Source: Gallionella sp. (GTDB lineage Bacteria > Pseudomonadota > Gammaproteobacteria > Burkholderiales > Gallionellaceae). From it: a DNA stretch of 64,000 nucleotides. The translations under genes were made by a program, and so were the position numbers. Under the pieces are notes generated by a model. It searched no databases. It was not told where the DNA came from and saw only the letters and a program-made list of their open reading frames with translations. Position 1 is the first letter of the stretch. Each line of letters starts with the position of its first letter. The stretch lies in the NCBI GenBank assembly GCA_028714895.1, contig JAQTLM010000008.1, forward strand, positions 51,419-115,418. The letters are read 5' to 3'. Below are positions 16,701-24,136 of the stretch, piece after piece.

Positions 16701-19177
16701 CGAATCCGAGCCTGCCCCCGTATCAACGTGGCGGCTCGAATTATGTCGGTCAACAGGCCATTCTGGACAGCTATGGCGTGCGCAACAGCCTCTTGGCAGG
16801 TTACAACGAACAAGGCGTGGCGAACCTGGTACGCAGCGGGCGGGGCGTCATTATTGGCTTGAACGCCGGGCTTTTGTGGGACGATGCCGCTTATATGGGC
16901 GATGGCGCGGTCAACCATGTGGTGACCATCACCGGGGCGGCCTATCGCGAGAACGATGGCACTCTGGCCGGTTTTTACATTGCCGATTCGGGGCGCAGCA
17001 AGGTAAGCGACATGACGCGCTACGTGAGCGTCGAAAAATTTCGCACGGTCGCAAATGTTGCCAGCGCCTACGCCATCTATACCATCGAGCCGCTCAAACT
17101 ATGGGATGAAGACATCAACGGTATAGGCAATGATCTGAATAACGCCATCGTGGGCAACCGTGGCGACAACATGCTGGATGGCGGCGCAGGAAACGACACC
17201 CTAAACGGTGGCGCAGGCAACGATACGCTGGATGGAGGTACAGGGGCAGATATGCTGTTGGGTGGTGCGGGTAACGATACTTATGTCGTGGATAACCAGT
17301 CCGATACAGTAGGCGAGTTGGTTGGTGAAGGCACGGACACGGTGCAGGCATCGGTTTCCCGCACGCTGGGCGACAACCTTGAAAACCTCACTCTGACCGG
17401 CGCGGCATCCATCAACGGTACAGGCAACGGATTGGACAATGTTATTGTCGGCAACGGTGCAGCCAATATGCTGACAGGTGGCTTGGGTAATGACACGTTG
17501 AATGGCGGAGCCGGTAATGATATTTATATTTTTAACACGGGCGACGGGATGGATATTATTCAAGATGACGTCAATCCGGGGGGTGGGGGTGTTGAAATTA
17601 ACACATTGGTTTTGGGGGCTAGTATTACCCCTGACATGGTCACGCCTGTGGTGGATGCCAACGGTATGGCCACTTTGGATTTAGGTAATGGCGACAGCAT
17701 CCGTATCAACTCAGTAGGGAACCTCTCCATACAAAAAGTTCTGTTTACCAATGCCAGCTACAGCAGTTTTGCCAACGATGGACAAGGCAAATTCATCATG
17801 ACAAATTATGATGCGAACGGGAATCGATTGTTTGACTATTGGACGATGCCAGATGGAAGCCGAGGCAGCGATGCTTATAACCTGGATGGTAGCCACAGCA
17901 ATTACACCATTGATGCTGTGGGAACAGCGACATCTGGCAGTTATGACACGAGCGGACGTTTGTTCTACGATTGCTGGGTGAAGGCTGATGGTAGTCAGGG
18001 CAGTGACAATTACAACCTGGATGGTAGCCACAGCAGTTACACCATTGATGCTGTGGGAACAGCGACATCTGGCAGTTATGACACGAGCGGATGCTTGTTA
18101 AATGATTACTGGGTGAAGGCTGATGGTAGTCAGGGCAGTGACAATTACAACCTGGATGGGAGTCACAGCAGTTACACCATTGATGCTGTGGGAACAGCGA
18201 CATCTGGCAGTTATGACACGAGCGGATGCTTGTTAAATGATTACTGGGTGAAGGCTGATGGTAGTCAGGGCAGTGACAATTACAACCTGGATGGGAGTCA
18301 CAGCAGTTACACCATTGATGCTGTGGGAACAGCGACATCTGGTAGTTATGACACGAGCGGACGTTTGTTAAATGATTATTGGGTGAAGGTCAACGGTTCG
18401 GCAGGTCAGGATATGTATTCTTACAAGCCAGATGGATCGCTGATGCGTTACTGGTCGCTTTCTGATGGTAGCCAGGGTGTGGATGACAGTGGTAACCACC
18501 TTGTTTTGGGGGGCAATGGTGTGGAGGCCGTTACTGGTAGCTCGGGCAATGAGCTATTCGCAGGCAGGTTGGGTAACGACACTATCAGCACAGGAGACGG
18601 CGCAGACATCATCGCATTCAACCAAGGTGATGGCATGGATGTGGTGAATGGAGGTATCGGCACCGACAACACGATCACATTGGGCGGCGGTATCCAGTAT
18701 TCCGACTTGGCACTGTCCAAGACCGGCAATGACCTGATCCTCGAAGTCGGCAATGGCGATCAGATCACCTTCGCCGGCTGGTATGACACCAGTGCCAATT
18801 ACAAGAGCGTGTTCGATCTGCAAATCATGGCCGATGCGATGGCAGCTTTTGACGCCACTTCTACCGACCCGCTGTTGAACCAAGCCGTGCAGAATTTTGA
18901 CTTCACCGCCATTGCCGCCAGCTTCGATCAAGTGTGCGGAACCAGTGCCACCTTCATGCATTGGAGTGCGACCAACAGCCTGCTGACTGCGCACCTCTCT
19001 GGCAGCGATACGGCTGCCATTGGTGGCGATCTTGCACACCAGTACGGCATGAACGGCAGTTTCACCGGCATGAACCTGGCCGCAGCGCAGGACGTGCTGA
19101 ACGTTCCACAATTCGGTGCGCAGGCGCAGACCTTGCGTCCGTTGCAAAGTTTGCAGGGTGGGGCGGTGACGTTGTAG
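13745..19177 (+). CDS. giant RTX calcium-binding protein with embedded C39-like protease domain
   Basis: Continuation of the frame starting at 12851 after the TGA at 13742; no convincing independent start is visible (a TTG at 14030 has AGGAG only 2 bases away). In order: an EF-hand-like pair (KDTNHDGLLSGAEL, VDANENGTLETGEL, 13930-14040); RTX nonapeptides GGxGxDxLx (14490-16125) with four copies of an inserted [10 protein letters not shown] linker; a C39-like cysteine peptidase domain (about 16510-17110: QGTCALTAIANLL, NHVVTITG, YIADSG); more RTX (17155-17550); four 45-residue repeats (17866-18405); and a haemolysin-type C-terminal region. Expected to leave through a type I system and fold in Ca2+ outside the cell. 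No complete exporter lies in the window. Adhesin, toxin or surface enzyme are all possible. Confidence 0.85.
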   Translation: MLAPSLTQQAINNALGGPGLDPIGAFYETVTPALDLAPSIADKTPVLLGANNQGLSIAALAGKDTNHDGLLSGAELTGFNVWVDANENGTLETGELRSLTTAGITQIKSADYGFYTQGNVVMGAGIAAEPVRPVESSGTPAAIVAQTMPTQPVRVDLTQSVPASNYRTLRDTDNTYIWASGGYYGTINWTPTQVKVNYNNQSYLIGTDGADNFDANYYNYAGSPINTSLLTNFLAGGGDDVFGGSASADTLWGGTGNDTAYGYAGDDKLYGEEGNDTLIGQDGNDYLDGGIGDDQLYGGLGNDVGNGGDGNDLVSGNEGDDALYGGAGLDTLYGGTGNDTLDGGADNDTLLGEAGNDTLLGGIGTDELQGGDGNDQLLGEDGNDNLFGQTGDDVLWGGAGNDLLMGFTGTNEAKQTLNAGETDNDKLYGEAGADTLIGGLGNDYLDGGADNDILDGGIGDDTLLGGLGNDKLQGGDGSDQLDGGAGDDVLFGENGNDTLFGGDGTDELQGGDGNDQLLGGLGNDKLFGQAGDDTLRGGEGDDVLVGFTGTNELKQTLNAGETDNDVLYGGAGSDNLYGGLGNDTLDGGTENDLLSGNEGNDKLFGGDGNDELQGGDGNDQLLGETGNDKLFGQVGDDTLWGGAGDDILIGFTGSNDTKQTLNAGETDNDTLYGGAGNDFILGGLGDDVLYGETGTDELQGGDGNDFIYGGEGDDRLFGQAGNDVLYGGDGNDIILGFTASNEAKQTLNAGETDDDKLYGGAGNDIMFSGLGNDYLDGGAGADFMEGGQGDDTYIVNSVNDSILERANEGYDTVISSTNYILNTGIEELRLVEGLDIHGTGNALDNKIIGNSRNNILDGVTGADVMIGGAGDDTYYVDNLGDQTVELAGEGTDTVQSSISHTLGDNLENLILLDFSKPEKGLVDGAAILVYGYPKRNELDYMQGNAVPDYQGTCALTAIANLLTQSDRPTTEANVVQVAIDNNWAVTNPSLPPYQRGGSNYVGQQAILDSYGVRNSLLAGYNEQGVANLVRSGRGVIIGLNAGLLWDDAAYMGDGAVNHVVTITGAAYRENDGTLAGFYIADSGRSKVSDMTRYVSVEKFRTVANVASAYAIYTIEPLKLWDEDINGIGNDLNNAIVGNRGDNMLDGGAGNDTLNGGAGNDTLDGGTGADMLLGGAGNDTYVVDNQSDTVGELVGEGTDTVQASVSRTLGDNLENLTLTGAASINGTGNGLDNVIVGNGAANMLTGGLGNDTLNGGAGNDIYIFNTGDGMDIIQDDVNPGGGGVEINTLVLGASITPDMVTPVVDANGMATLDLGNGDSIRINSVGNLSIQKVLFTNASYSSFANDGQGKFIMTNYDANGNRLFDYWTMPDGSRGSDAYNLDGSHSNYTIDAVGTATSGSYDTSGRLFYDCWVKADGSQGSDNYNLDGSHSSYTIDAVGTATSGSYDTSGCLLNDYWVKADGSQGSDNYNLDGSHSSYTIDAVGTATSGSYDTSGCLLNDYWVKADGSQGSDNYNLDGSHSSYTIDAVGTATSGSYDTSGRLLNDYWVKVNGSAGQDMYSYKPDGSLMRYWSLSDGSQGVDDSGNHLVLGGNGVEAVTGSSGNELFAGRLGNDTISTGDGADIIAFNQGDGMDVVNGGIGTDNTITLGGGIQYSDLALSKTGNDLILEVGNGDQITFAGWYDTSANYKSVFDLQIMADAMAAFDATSTDPLLNQAVQNFDFTAIAASFDQVCGTSATFMHWSATNSLLTAHLSGSDTAAIGGDLAHQYGMNGSFTGMNLAAAQDVLNVPQFGAQAQTLRPLQSLQGGAVTL
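14510..15087 (+). repeat. 578-bp exact duplicate, copy 2 (likely source)
   Basis: Identical to 11575-12152. Here the block is embedded naturally in a longer array of the same repeat type on both sides, so this is the likely source copy. Confidence 0.97.
17866..18405 (+). repeat. four 135-bp tandem repeats in the RTX gene
   Basis: The word GTGGGAACAGCGACATCTGG recurs at 17918, 18053, 18188 and 18323, exactly 135 bp apart. Each unit encodes 45 residues of the form YNLDGSHSSYTIDAVG - SGSYDTSG - LLNDYWVKADGSQG. The middle copies are almost identical at DNA level and the outer ones are diverged. Tyr/Gly/Asp-rich repeats like these resemble YD/RHS-style or ligand-binding strand repeats. Confidence 0.93.
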
Positions 19178-19218
19178 CAAAAGCAACGTGATGTGAGCAG
19201 GATGAATAAACACGGATG

Positions 19219-19254
19219 CCGCTGAATCGCCAGTAAGTGCTGGCGGTTCAGCGG
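19219..19254 (+). terminator. stem-loop after the RTX gene
   Basis: CCGCTGAATCGCCAG and CTGGCGGTTCAGCGG pair over 15 positions with one T-G wobble around a TAAGTG loop, 41 bases after the RTX stop. No U-tract follows, so it may act as a 3' stabilising hairpin or a factor-dependent stop rather than a classical intrinsic terminator. Confidence 0.5.
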
Positions 19255-19325
19255 ACATCCACCATAAAACAAGGGAACCTTCAGGGGGATTAAAGGTTCT
19301 TGAGCGAATTTGGCAAGGGGAAGCA

Positions 19326-20006
19326 ATGCATTATTCAGGGCAGGACATGCTATGGCTGATCGGCAGCCTGTCCCGCGAGAGTGTTCCCGCCGAGCGCATC
19401 CACGTCACTGGCAACACGGTGATCGATGCACTGCTGATGGCGACCGGACGCATCCGGGACGACGCGGCGCTGGCACGGCGATTGGAGGAAGCATTCCCTT
19501 TCCTTGATCGCAACAAGCGCCTGATATTGGTGACCGGGCACCGGCGCGAGAATCATGGCGGACGCATGGAATCGATGTGTCGCGCGCTGAAGCGTCTGGC
19601 GGATCGTCCTGACGTGCAGGTGTTGTACCCGGTGCATCCCAACCCCGATGTGCGCAAGGTGGTCGATGAAGTATGCGGCGACCAGTGCAACATTATTCTG
19701 ATCGAGCCGGTCGATTACCTGCATTTCGTTTATCTGATGCAGGCGGCGCATGTGATCCTTACCGACTCCGGTGGCGTCCAGGAGGAAGCGCCTTCGCTGG
19801 GCAAACCGGTGCTGCGGAATGTCACTGAACGCCCAGAAGCGGTCGAGGCGGGAACCGTCAAACTAGTCGGCACCGATACCGAACGCATCGTCACGGAGTG
19901 CGAGCGGCTGTTGGCGGACGATGTGTACTACCAGTCGTTTGTGCATTGCCGCAATCCGTATGGCGATGGCCAGGACAGCCAGCGCATCGTTGCGACGTTG
20001 CTATGA
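19326..20006 (+). pseudogene. wecB: 5'-truncated UDP-GlcNAc 2-epimerase
   Basis: Encodes the C-terminal 60% of WecB/NfrC, the non-hydrolysing epimerase that makes UDP-ManNAc. Recognisable blocks: RIHVTGNTVIDAL, LVTGHRRENHGG, YPVHPNPDV, LTDSGGVQEEAPSLGKPVL, VTERPEAV, NPYGDGQ. Full-length enzymes are about 370-380 residues; here 226 remain and homology starts near 19376, so the first Rossmann domain is lost. Two residues are also missing between GKPVL and the TERPEAV block compared with the family. A ribosome binding site (AAGGGGAA) precedes the ATG, so a peptide may still be made, but catalysis is not expected. UDP-ManNAc is the substrate of NfrB, so this is probably the end of the broken nfr locus. 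Confidence 0.8.
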
Positions 20007-20173
20007 ATTCGCTACATTGATACCTTCATTGATAGGATGACCATCCGCTTGCCGCGCACCAGGACGTATGTGAACGGGTGACCATTGCAGAACATGCCGA
20101 ACAGCTTGCCTGGCGCCAGCATGAAGAAGAGCAAAAGCCGCTGATGCAGCAGCAGGCGAAGGATGGCGTGCAG

Positions 20174-22759
20174 TCAGTCTTTCAGCAAGGCGCTGCGCAA
20201 TGCCTCCGTTTGCTCAGGCTGCGCGAGCGCTGCGCCGCTGATCCAGAATATATCCTCGGCGCGGCTGCCCAACGTGTTGATCTTGGCGCGGTGCAGGCTG
20301 ATGTTGTGCCTGTCCAGAATCAGCGCGATGCGCGCCAGCAGGCCGGGGCGGTCTCCGGCAACCAGCGACAGCACATACATACCCTTGTTGTCCGGCTTGA
20401 TCTCAGCCTCGGCGCTGATCGGGAAATGCTTGAGCTGGCGGCTGACGCGCCCCGATGCGGCGAGCACAATCGGCTTGGCTTGCGCAATTTGCTGCGCCAA
20501 CTCGAATTCAATATAAGTCATGATATCGCGGTATGCCGTGCCACCGCGCGCGGCCTCCATGATCTGAAAACTGTCCAATGCGTAACCGTGCCGCGTGGTG
20601 TGGATCTTGGCCTCGACAATGGTGTAATTCATGCGCGCGAAAAAATTACATATGCGCGCAAACAGGGCGCGCTGATCCGGGCAATACACCATCACCTGCA
20701 AACCTTCGCCGGCGCGGCTGATGCGCGCTTTCACGATGGGTGCGGCGGGATTCACCTTGAAGGCCAGCAGGCGGGTGTGCCAGGCGATCTCCTGCGGATC
20801 ATGATCCAGAAAATAGCTGTCGTCGAGCTGCGCCCATAACAGCTGGTAAGCATCGGGCGTCAGCGCATAAAGGTTGAGCGCATCGGCTGCCGCGCGGCGG
20901 ATTTCCCCGAGCTGGTCGGCAACCTTGCCGTCGCTCAGATAGCGGCGCGTCAGGCGGAACAGGTCTTCCATCAGCTTGGCTTTCCAGGCGTTCCATATTT
21001 CCGGGTTGGTGCCGCGCACGTCCGCGACGGTCAGCAGATACAGTGCGACCAGGTAGCGGTCGTTTTTGATCTTGCCGGCGAAGCCCGCGATCACCTCGGG
21101 GTCGGACAGATCCTGTTTTTGCGCGGTGGCGGAAAGGGTGAGATGCTGCTCGACCAGCCACACGATCAAGTCGGTGTCGGCGCTGCCGAGTTGATGCTGG
21201 ACGCAAAATGCTCGCGCATCTTTCTTGCCCAGTTGCGAATGGTCGCCGCCGCGCCCCTTGGCGATGTCATGGAATAGACCGGCGACATACAGTACTTCCG
21301 GCCGGGCGAATTCGCCCATCAGTTTGCTGCACAGCGGGATTTCCTGCGCGTGTTCCGGTGCGGCGAAGCGGCGCAGGTTGCGTACCACCATCAGGATATG
21401 CTCATCCACCGTATAGACGTGGAACAGGTCATGCTGCATCTGTCCGACGATGCGCCCGAAGGATGGGAGATAGCGGCCGAGAATGCCATACTGGTTCATG
21501 CGCCGCAGTGCGTGAAGTACACCATGCGGCTGGCGCAGTATCTCCATGAAATACGCCCGGTTCGACGGGTTGCGGCGGAACGCCGCATCGACCAGGCGCT
21601 GTGCGCGCCACAGCGCGCGCAGTGTTTTTGCGCTGAGATCGGTCAGTTCGCCATGCTGTTCCATCAGCAGGAACAGCTCGAAGATTGCCTCGGGTGTGTG
21701 TTCGAATAACTGCTCATCGCGGATATCCAGCAGCGTGCCGATCACCCTGAATCGACCGTTCAGCGTGCGCCGTACCGGCGTTTCGCCGAATAAATAGTCG
21801 TGCAGGTTCTGCAGCATGAGGGTGTTGAACTGGCGCACTGCCAGTCTGGTACGGTAATAACGCTGCATCAGATGCTCGCTCGCGCGGCGGTTGGCCGAGG
21901 CGCTGATGCCCATCTGCCCGGCGAGCAGTGTTTGAAAATCAAACAGCAGACGGTCTTCGTGCCGCTTGGCGAGGTAATGCAAACGAGCGCGCAGTGTTGC
22001 CAGCAGCGCGCTGTGGCGCGCAATCTGGCGCGCCTCGGCAGCCGTGAGCAGGCCGATTTGCGCAAGTTCGCTCCAGTGCGTTCCCAAACCGGCCGCACGC
22101 GCGATCCAGGTGACGGTCTGCAAATCGCGCAGGCCGCCCGGACTTTCCTTCAGGTTCGGCTCAAGGTTGTAATCGGCTTCCGCATAGCGCGCGTGGCGCC
22201 GCTGTTGCTCTTGCAGCTTGGCAAGATAAAAGGCGCGCAGGTTGAGGTGCTGTTGCACGCTATCGCACAATTCGTTGAACAGTTCCTTGTTGCCGCACAG
22301 CAGGCGCGCTTCAAGGAGGTTGGTTTGCACGGTGATATCGGCGGACTCGTTCATGCACTGCGCCACGGTGCGGACGCTGTGGCCGACTTCCAGCCCGATA
22401 TCCCATAACACCCCGATCAGCCGATGCAATTGTTGCTGCAAGGCTTCATCCGGCGGGCGCCCGGCCAGGAGTTTTTCGGATTCGGCATCGAGCAGGATCA
22501 GCAGGTCGATATCCGATCTGGGGTATAGCTTGCAGCGTCCGTAGCCGCCCACTGCCGCCAGTGCGATACGGTCAGGCATGGCGAGTTGCCGCCAGACGCG
22601 GCGCAGGTAGCGGTCGATCAGCCGGGTGTGCGCAGCGAGCAAACGCGCTGCGTTGTTGTGTTTCAGGAAGCTCTGCTCAAGTGCCGCGCGGTCGCTGCGC
22701 AACGACTCGCGCAGCGCGGTTACATCATGAGAGAGCGGGTGGGGGAGGAGGGCAGCCAT
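20174..22759 (-). CDS. glnD: bifunctional PII uridylyltransferase / uridylyl-removing enzyme
   Basis: An 861-residue GlnD, the sensor that adds or removes UMP on PII proteins according to glutamine level. The nucleotidyltransferase domain carries GGYGRCKLYPRSDIDLL (residues 71-87, with the two catalytic aspartates 83 and 85). The HD domain (LFHDIAKGRGGDH) performs deuridylylation. Two C-terminal ACT domains (VMVYCPDQRALFARI; LSLVAGDRPGLLARI) bind glutamine. Length is normal. The start overlaps the 3' end of map by 35 bases, so the two are co-transcribed and translationally linked. Conservation of all motifs suggests a functional enzyme. Confidence 0.97.
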   Translation of the reverse strand: MAALLPHPLSHDVTALRESLRSDRAALEQSFLKHNNAARLLAAHTRLIDRYLRRVWRQLAMPDRIALAAVGGYGRCKLYPRSDIDLLILLDAESEKLLAGRPPDEALQQQLHRLIGVLWDIGLEVGHSVRTVAQCMNESADITVQTNLLEARLLCGNKELFNELCDSVQQHLNLRAFYLAKLQEQQRRHARYAEADYNLEPNLKESPGGLRDLQTVTWIARAAGLGTHWSELAQIGLLTAAEARQIARHSALLATLRARLHYLAKRHEDRLLFDFQTLLAGQMGISASANRRASEHLMQRYYRTRLAVRQFNTLMLQNLHDYLFGETPVRRTLNGRFRVIGTLLDIRDEQLFEHTPEAIFELFLLMEQHGELTDLSAKTLRALWRAQRLVDAAFRRNPSNRAYFMEILRQPHGVLHALRRMNQYGILGRYLPSFGRIVGQMQHDLFHVYTVDEHILMVVRNLRRFAAPEHAQEIPLCSKLMGEFARPEVLYVAGLFHDIAKGRGGDHSQLGKKDARAFCVQHQLGSADTDLIVWLVEQHLTLSATAQKQDLSDPEVIAGFAGKIKNDRYLVALYLLTVADVRGTNPEIWNAWKAKLMEDLFRLTRRYLSDGKVADQLGEIRRAAADALNLYALTPDAYQLLWAQLDDSYFLDHDPQEIAWHTRLLAFKVNPAAPIVKARISRAGEGLQVMVYCPDQRALFARICNFFARMNYTIVEAKIHTTRHGYALDSFQIMEAARGGTAYRDIMTYIEFELAQQIAQAKPIVLAASGRVSRQLKHFPISAEAEIKPDNKGMYVLSLVAGDRPGLLARIALILDRHNISLHRAKINTLGSRAEDIFWISGAALAQPEQTEALRSALLKD

Positions 22760-23525
22760 CGGAAACGGTCAGCACTTCAAAGCCGGTGTCGGTGACGAGG
22801 ATGGTGTGTTCGTATTGCGCCGACAGGCTGTGATCCTTGGTGACCACCGTCCAGCCGTCGCCGAGATGTTTGATGGCCGCCTTGCCGGCATTGATCATCG
22901 GCTCGATGGTGAAGGTCATGCCGGCTTCCAGTTTTATTCCGGTTTTCGGACGGCCGTAATGCAGCACCTGCGGTTCTTCATGGAAACGTTTGCCGATGCC
23001 ATGCCCGCAGAATTCGCGCACCACGCTGTAGCCGAGCGGCTCGACAAAGCTCTGGATGGCATGGCCGATATCGCCCAGATACGCGCCCGGCTTGACCATG
23101 CGGATGCCGCGCCACAGCGCCTGATAGGTGGCCTCGCATAAGCGTCTGGCCTGGATCGATGGTTCGCCGACATAGAACATCCGGCTGCTGTCGCCGTGGT
23201 AATCGTCCTTGATGACGGTGATGTCCAGATTGACGATGTCGCCGCTCTTGAGCGCCTTGTCACCCGGTACGCCATGGCATATCTGATGGTTGATCGAGGT
23301 GCAAATCGATTTGGGGTAGGGCACGTGCCCGTGCGGCGCGTAATTGAGCGGTGCGGGGATGCCGCGTTGCACATTGACGATGAAATCGTGACACAGCTTG
23401 TCCAGTTCGTTGGTCGTCACGCCTGCCTTGACGAACGGGGTGATGTAGTCGAGCACCTCGCTGGCCAGACGGCCGGCAACGCGCATTTTCTCGATTTCTT
23501 GCGGGGTCTTGATGGATACGGACAT
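22725..23525 (-). CDS. map: type I methionine aminopeptidase
   Basis: Removes the N-terminal methionine from new proteins; two metal ions in the active site. All five ligands are visible: Asp101 (NLDITV), Asp112 (GDSSRM), His175 (CGHGIG), Glu208 (FTIEPM), Glu239 (YEHTIL), plus His84 (ICHGVPG). The 266 residues fit the type I family, with a short Pro-rich extension at the end (CPPPPPALS) that runs into glnD. No clear Shine-Dalgarno precedes the ATG at 23525. map-glnD is a common arrangement, often divergent from rpsB, which is not present here. Confidence 0.97.
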   Translation of the reverse strand: MSVSIKTPQEIEKMRVAGRLASEVLDYITPFVKAGVTTNELDKLCHDFIVNVQRGIPAPLNYAPHGHVPYPKSICTSINHQICHGVPGDKALKSGDIVNLDITVIKDDYHGDSSRMFYVGEPSIQARRLCEATYQALWRGIRMVKPGAYLGDIGHAIQSFVEPLGYSVVREFCGHGIGKRFHEEPQVLHYGRPKTGIKLEAGMTFTIEPMINAGKAAIKHLGDGWTVVTKDHSLSAQYEHTILVTDTGFEVLTVSDGCPPPPPALS

Positions 23526-23694
23526 ATAATTTGTGTTTTTGATAGGATGCAGCTTTCAGGATGGCCGAGAATATCACGCGGCTCGGATTGCCGACAATCG
23601 TGATCAGGAACTAAACTTGCGTTGCATTGGACTAACCGACGCAACCAATTTTTGGCAATGCGACAAATTTGAATAACCTCACAATGGAGACAAT

Positions 23695-24045
23695 ATGAAA
23701 AAATCATTAGCAATCGCCTTATTTCTTTCTGCCAGTGTGAATGCCTATGCTGTTGATGGCGGTGCGGTAGTCGGCGGTGCGGTCGGTGGTGCGGCCGGTG
23801 CAGCAATCGGCCATAACATGGGCGGCAAGGATGGTGCGATTCTCGGTGCGGCAATCGGCGGCGCAACTGGTGCAGCGGTTGGTAGTCGCGACAGTGCACC
23901 CGTTGCCCAACCCGTTCCGGTACAGACTGTGTCTTCCCGCAATATGAAAAATGACGATGACCGCCAGCGTCACGACAATGGGCTTCATCTGGGGCAACAG
24001 AAGAAAAAACACAAGGAAAAGCACGGGGATAATCACAAAGATTAA
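23695..24045 (+). CDS. exported glycine-zipper protein
   Basis: A 116-residue protein with a signal peptide (MKKSLAIALFLSASVNAYA) followed by two glycine-zipper segments (VVGGAVGGAAGAAIGHNMGG and AILGAAIGGATGAAVGS) and a highly charged Lys/His/Asp-rich tail (QQKKKHKEKHGDNHKD). Glycine-zipper proteins of this type insert in or associate with the outer membrane; the exact role is unknown. GGAGA lies 5 bases before the ATG. A single gene, divergent from map and ended by its own terminator. Confidence 0.8.
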   Translation: MKKSLAIALFLSASVNAYAVDGGAVVGGAVGGAAGAAIGHNMGGKDGAILGAAIGGATGAAVGSRDSAPVAQPVPVQTVSSRNMKNDDDRQRHDNGLHLGQQKKKHKEKHGDNHKD

Positions 24046-24070
24046 TGAACCCTGATTCGTAGTTAACAAG

Positions 24071-24093
24071 AGGCACGGCAACGTGCCTTTTTG
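24071..24093 (+). terminator. intrinsic terminator of the glycine-zipper gene
   Basis: AGGCACG-GCAA-CGTGCCT stem-loop followed by a run of five T, 26 bases after the stop codon. The opposite strand lacks a U-tract, so it works for the plus strand only. Confidence 0.88.
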
Positions 24094-24136
24094 TTGCCAT
24101 GGAGGAGTTGATTTCTATTTGTTCGAAACGGCAGCC

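Noticed and set aside
17866..18405. CRISPR array
   Set aside because: The 135-bp repeats are contiguous, coding and without spacers.
20007..20173. Protein-like reading in frame after the glnD stop on the minus strand (with MLAPGKLFGMFCNGHPF)
   Set aside because: Only about 36 codons from the first ATG, no ribosome site and no recognised family; most likely chance or decayed sequence.
23659..23675. Half of the TGCGACAA operator upstream of the glycine-zipper gene
   Set aside because: Only the left half matches (TGCGACAAATTTGAA) and there is no promoter in the matching position; probably coincidence.
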